Origin: an uncultured Pontibacter sp.
GTDB lineage: Bacteria; Bacteroidota; Bacteroidia; Cytophagales; Hymenobacteraceae
Length of the DNA stretch: 64,000 nt
Direction: 5' to 3'
Assembly (NCBI RefSeq): GCF_947499215.1
Contig: NZ_CANMNI010000001.1
Location: 1,693,523-1,757,522 of the forward strand
In this document: positions 63,085 to 64,000 of the stretch, piece after piece
How the letters are laid out: every line of letters starts with the position of its first letter
How positions within the stretch are numbered: position 1 is the first letter of the stretch
The notes under the pieces: generated by a model
The model's database searches: none
Told to the model about the DNA's origin: nothing
Seen by the model: only the letters and a program-made list of their open reading frames with translations
Position numbers and translations under genes: made by a program

Positions 63085-64000
63085 TTAAATTAACCTTTTC
63101 CAAGTCCCTTTGCTCAGGTTGTACTTAAGCGTACTGGGCAGGGCTTTCCAGAAGTACTTGTTTATTTCTACGGCGAAGCTGGGTTGCATGTAACAGTTGA
63201 TCGTGCAGCCTTCGCAGGCCGGCAGCCGTCCCTCCTGCTCTTTCAGCGCTTTCACCTCTTGGCTCAGGTATAGTGCCCGCAAGTTGCCCTGTATCGGAAA
63301 GCTCTTAGTTCCGAGGTGGTAACAGGGTAGCACCAGTTCGTTTTCCGGGGAAATAACCAGTGTGGTGCTGGCGGCTTTGCACACCGGGTCCGACACCTTG
63401 TTGCCGCCGTCGCGCCGCAACTGCACGAAGCCCTCGTTCAGGTATACCCCCTTGCGTTTTCCGAAGGCGGTTAGGTAATCTAACTCCTCCTCGGACAACT
63501 GCTCTCCCACGGCCACATCATTGTACTCAAAGGCCGGATTGATGATGAGCATGAGTTTGTTGGGCTGTGTGATGCTACGGTACACCTCCTCCAGTTGATC
63601 CAGATTGTGCCGGAACACGGTGAAGAGAATATCCGGCCGCTCGCCTAGCCGCTCCGCCACTTGGATCGACTCCATCACGAAATCAAAACACGCCACGCCA
63701 CGTCCGGTGTCATGCTCTTCTTTGTGGGCAGAGTCCAGCGAGAAGTGCAGCATGTCTACCTTGCCTTTCAGCCGCTCGGCTAGCTTAGGGTATAGGAGTC
63801 CGTTGGTGGTTAGAGTGGTGATGAAGCCCATGTTGTGCGCCATACCTAGAAACTGGTCGATTTGACGGTGCAGCAAGGGCTCTCCTCCCGTAAAATCAAT
63901 CACCTGCACACCCAAACGTTTCAGGTCACGCAGGTTCTGCGCCACGTCTTCTAAGGTAATGTAGGGCGAAGGCTTTTCCCAGATGTCGCAGAACGAGCAC
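63085..64000 (-). CDS. radical SAM/SPASM protein, 3' part (continues past the right edge)
   Basis: The frame stays open to the window edge, so the gene is truncated by the window and the GTG at 63945 is not the real start. The edge residues read CSFCDIWEKPSPYITLE, the last two cysteines of the CxxxCxxC radical SAM cluster motif. DFTGGEPLLHRQ is the SAM-binding GGEP motif. The C-terminal half has a SPASM-like cysteine set: DPVCKA, LPCYHL and CEGCTINC. Such proteins modify peptides or other substrates with auxiliary iron-sulphur clusters; no precursor peptide is seen in the part available. Confidence 0.9.
   Translation of the reverse strand, partial: CSFCDIWEKPSPYITLEDVAQNLRDLKRLGVQVIDFTGGEPLLHRQIDQFLGMAHNMGFITTLTTNGLLYPKLAERLKGKVDMLHFSLDSAHKEEHDTGRGVACFDFVMESIQVAERLGERPDILFTVFRHNLDQLEEVYRSITQPNKLMLIINPAFEYNDVAVGEQLSEEELDYLTAFGKRKGVYLNEGFVQLRRDGGNKVSDPVCKAASTTLVISPENELVLPCYHLGTKSFPIQGNLRALYLSQEVKALKEQEGRLPACEGCTINCYMQPSFAVEINKYFWKALPSTLKYNLSKGTWKRLI

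Noticed and set aside
63085..64000. Radical SAM gene as the core of a peptide natural product cluster
   Set aside because: No precursor peptide, protease or transporter is visible on the available side, and the other side lies outside the window.

Overview
The window looks like chromosomal DNA of a Bacteroidota member of the order Cytophagales, probably close to Hymenobacteraceae (Pontibacter or Hymenobacter type). This placement is an inference. It rests on Bacteroidota-type promoter elements (TAnnTTTG, in the best case 19 nt after a TTTTG), a secreted protein with a type IX secretion tail, many lipoproteins with Bacteroidota-style lipoboxes, a monomeric isocitrate dehydrogenase, a short NuoG, and a very abundant AGGTATA/TATACCT heptamer. 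Most of the window is ordinary core genome. No rRNA, tRNA, CRISPR array, intact insertion sequence or prophage was seen.

Layout, left to right. 1-383 is the 5' end of an M36-type secreted metallopeptidase running off the left edge. 0.7-9.5 kb holds dnaX, a two-domain M16 peptidase lipoprotein, a SNF2 helicase and a small potassium channel. 9.5-13.3 kb holds the monomeric isocitrate dehydrogenase gene and, 1.3 kb beyond its 3' end, a decayed second copy of that 3' end with its terminator; a CHRD-domain lipoprotein gene lies between the two copies. 13.5-18.1 kb carries two SGNH hydrolases in tandem, a phosphoribosyltransferase/alpha-beta hydrolase pair and an unknown lipoprotein. 18.3-25 kb carries endonuclease V, ClpB, a fungal-like cytosine deaminase, a SpoIIAA-like protein, an esterase and a lactonase. 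25-33.8 kb carries a HupE/UreJ protein with an M1 aminopeptidase, a type II NADH dehydrogenase, a carboxypeptidase-regulatory-like protein, an ArsR regulator, a HAD phosphatase and PruA.

34-49.1 kb is the complete 14-subunit complex I locus, nuoA to nuoN. It is split between nuoJ and nuoK by about 1.8 kb that carries a terminator, a dispersed repeat, a lipoprotein gene on the opposite strand and a new promoter for nuoK-N. A second, inverted copy of the same repeat follows nuoN. 49.6-64 kb carries aspS, a tiny membrane peptide, a glycerophosphodiesterase-like protein, a GT22-like glycosyltransferase with GtrA, a DUF937-like protein, tadA, superoxide dismutase, DsbD, a CNNM/CBS transporter-like protein, a gamma carbonic anhydrase and the 3' part of a radical SAM/SPASM gene running off the right edge.

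Functional links: the window contains both energy-conserving (nuo) and non-pumping (NDH-2) NADH oxidation, proline catabolism through PruA, NADPH supply through Icd, and envelope redox and stress functions (DsbD, Sod, ClpB). The least ordinary signals are the icd 3'-end duplication, which resembles the scar of an integrative element, the split nuo operon between inverted repeats, and the heptamer found in genes and intergenic DNA alike.
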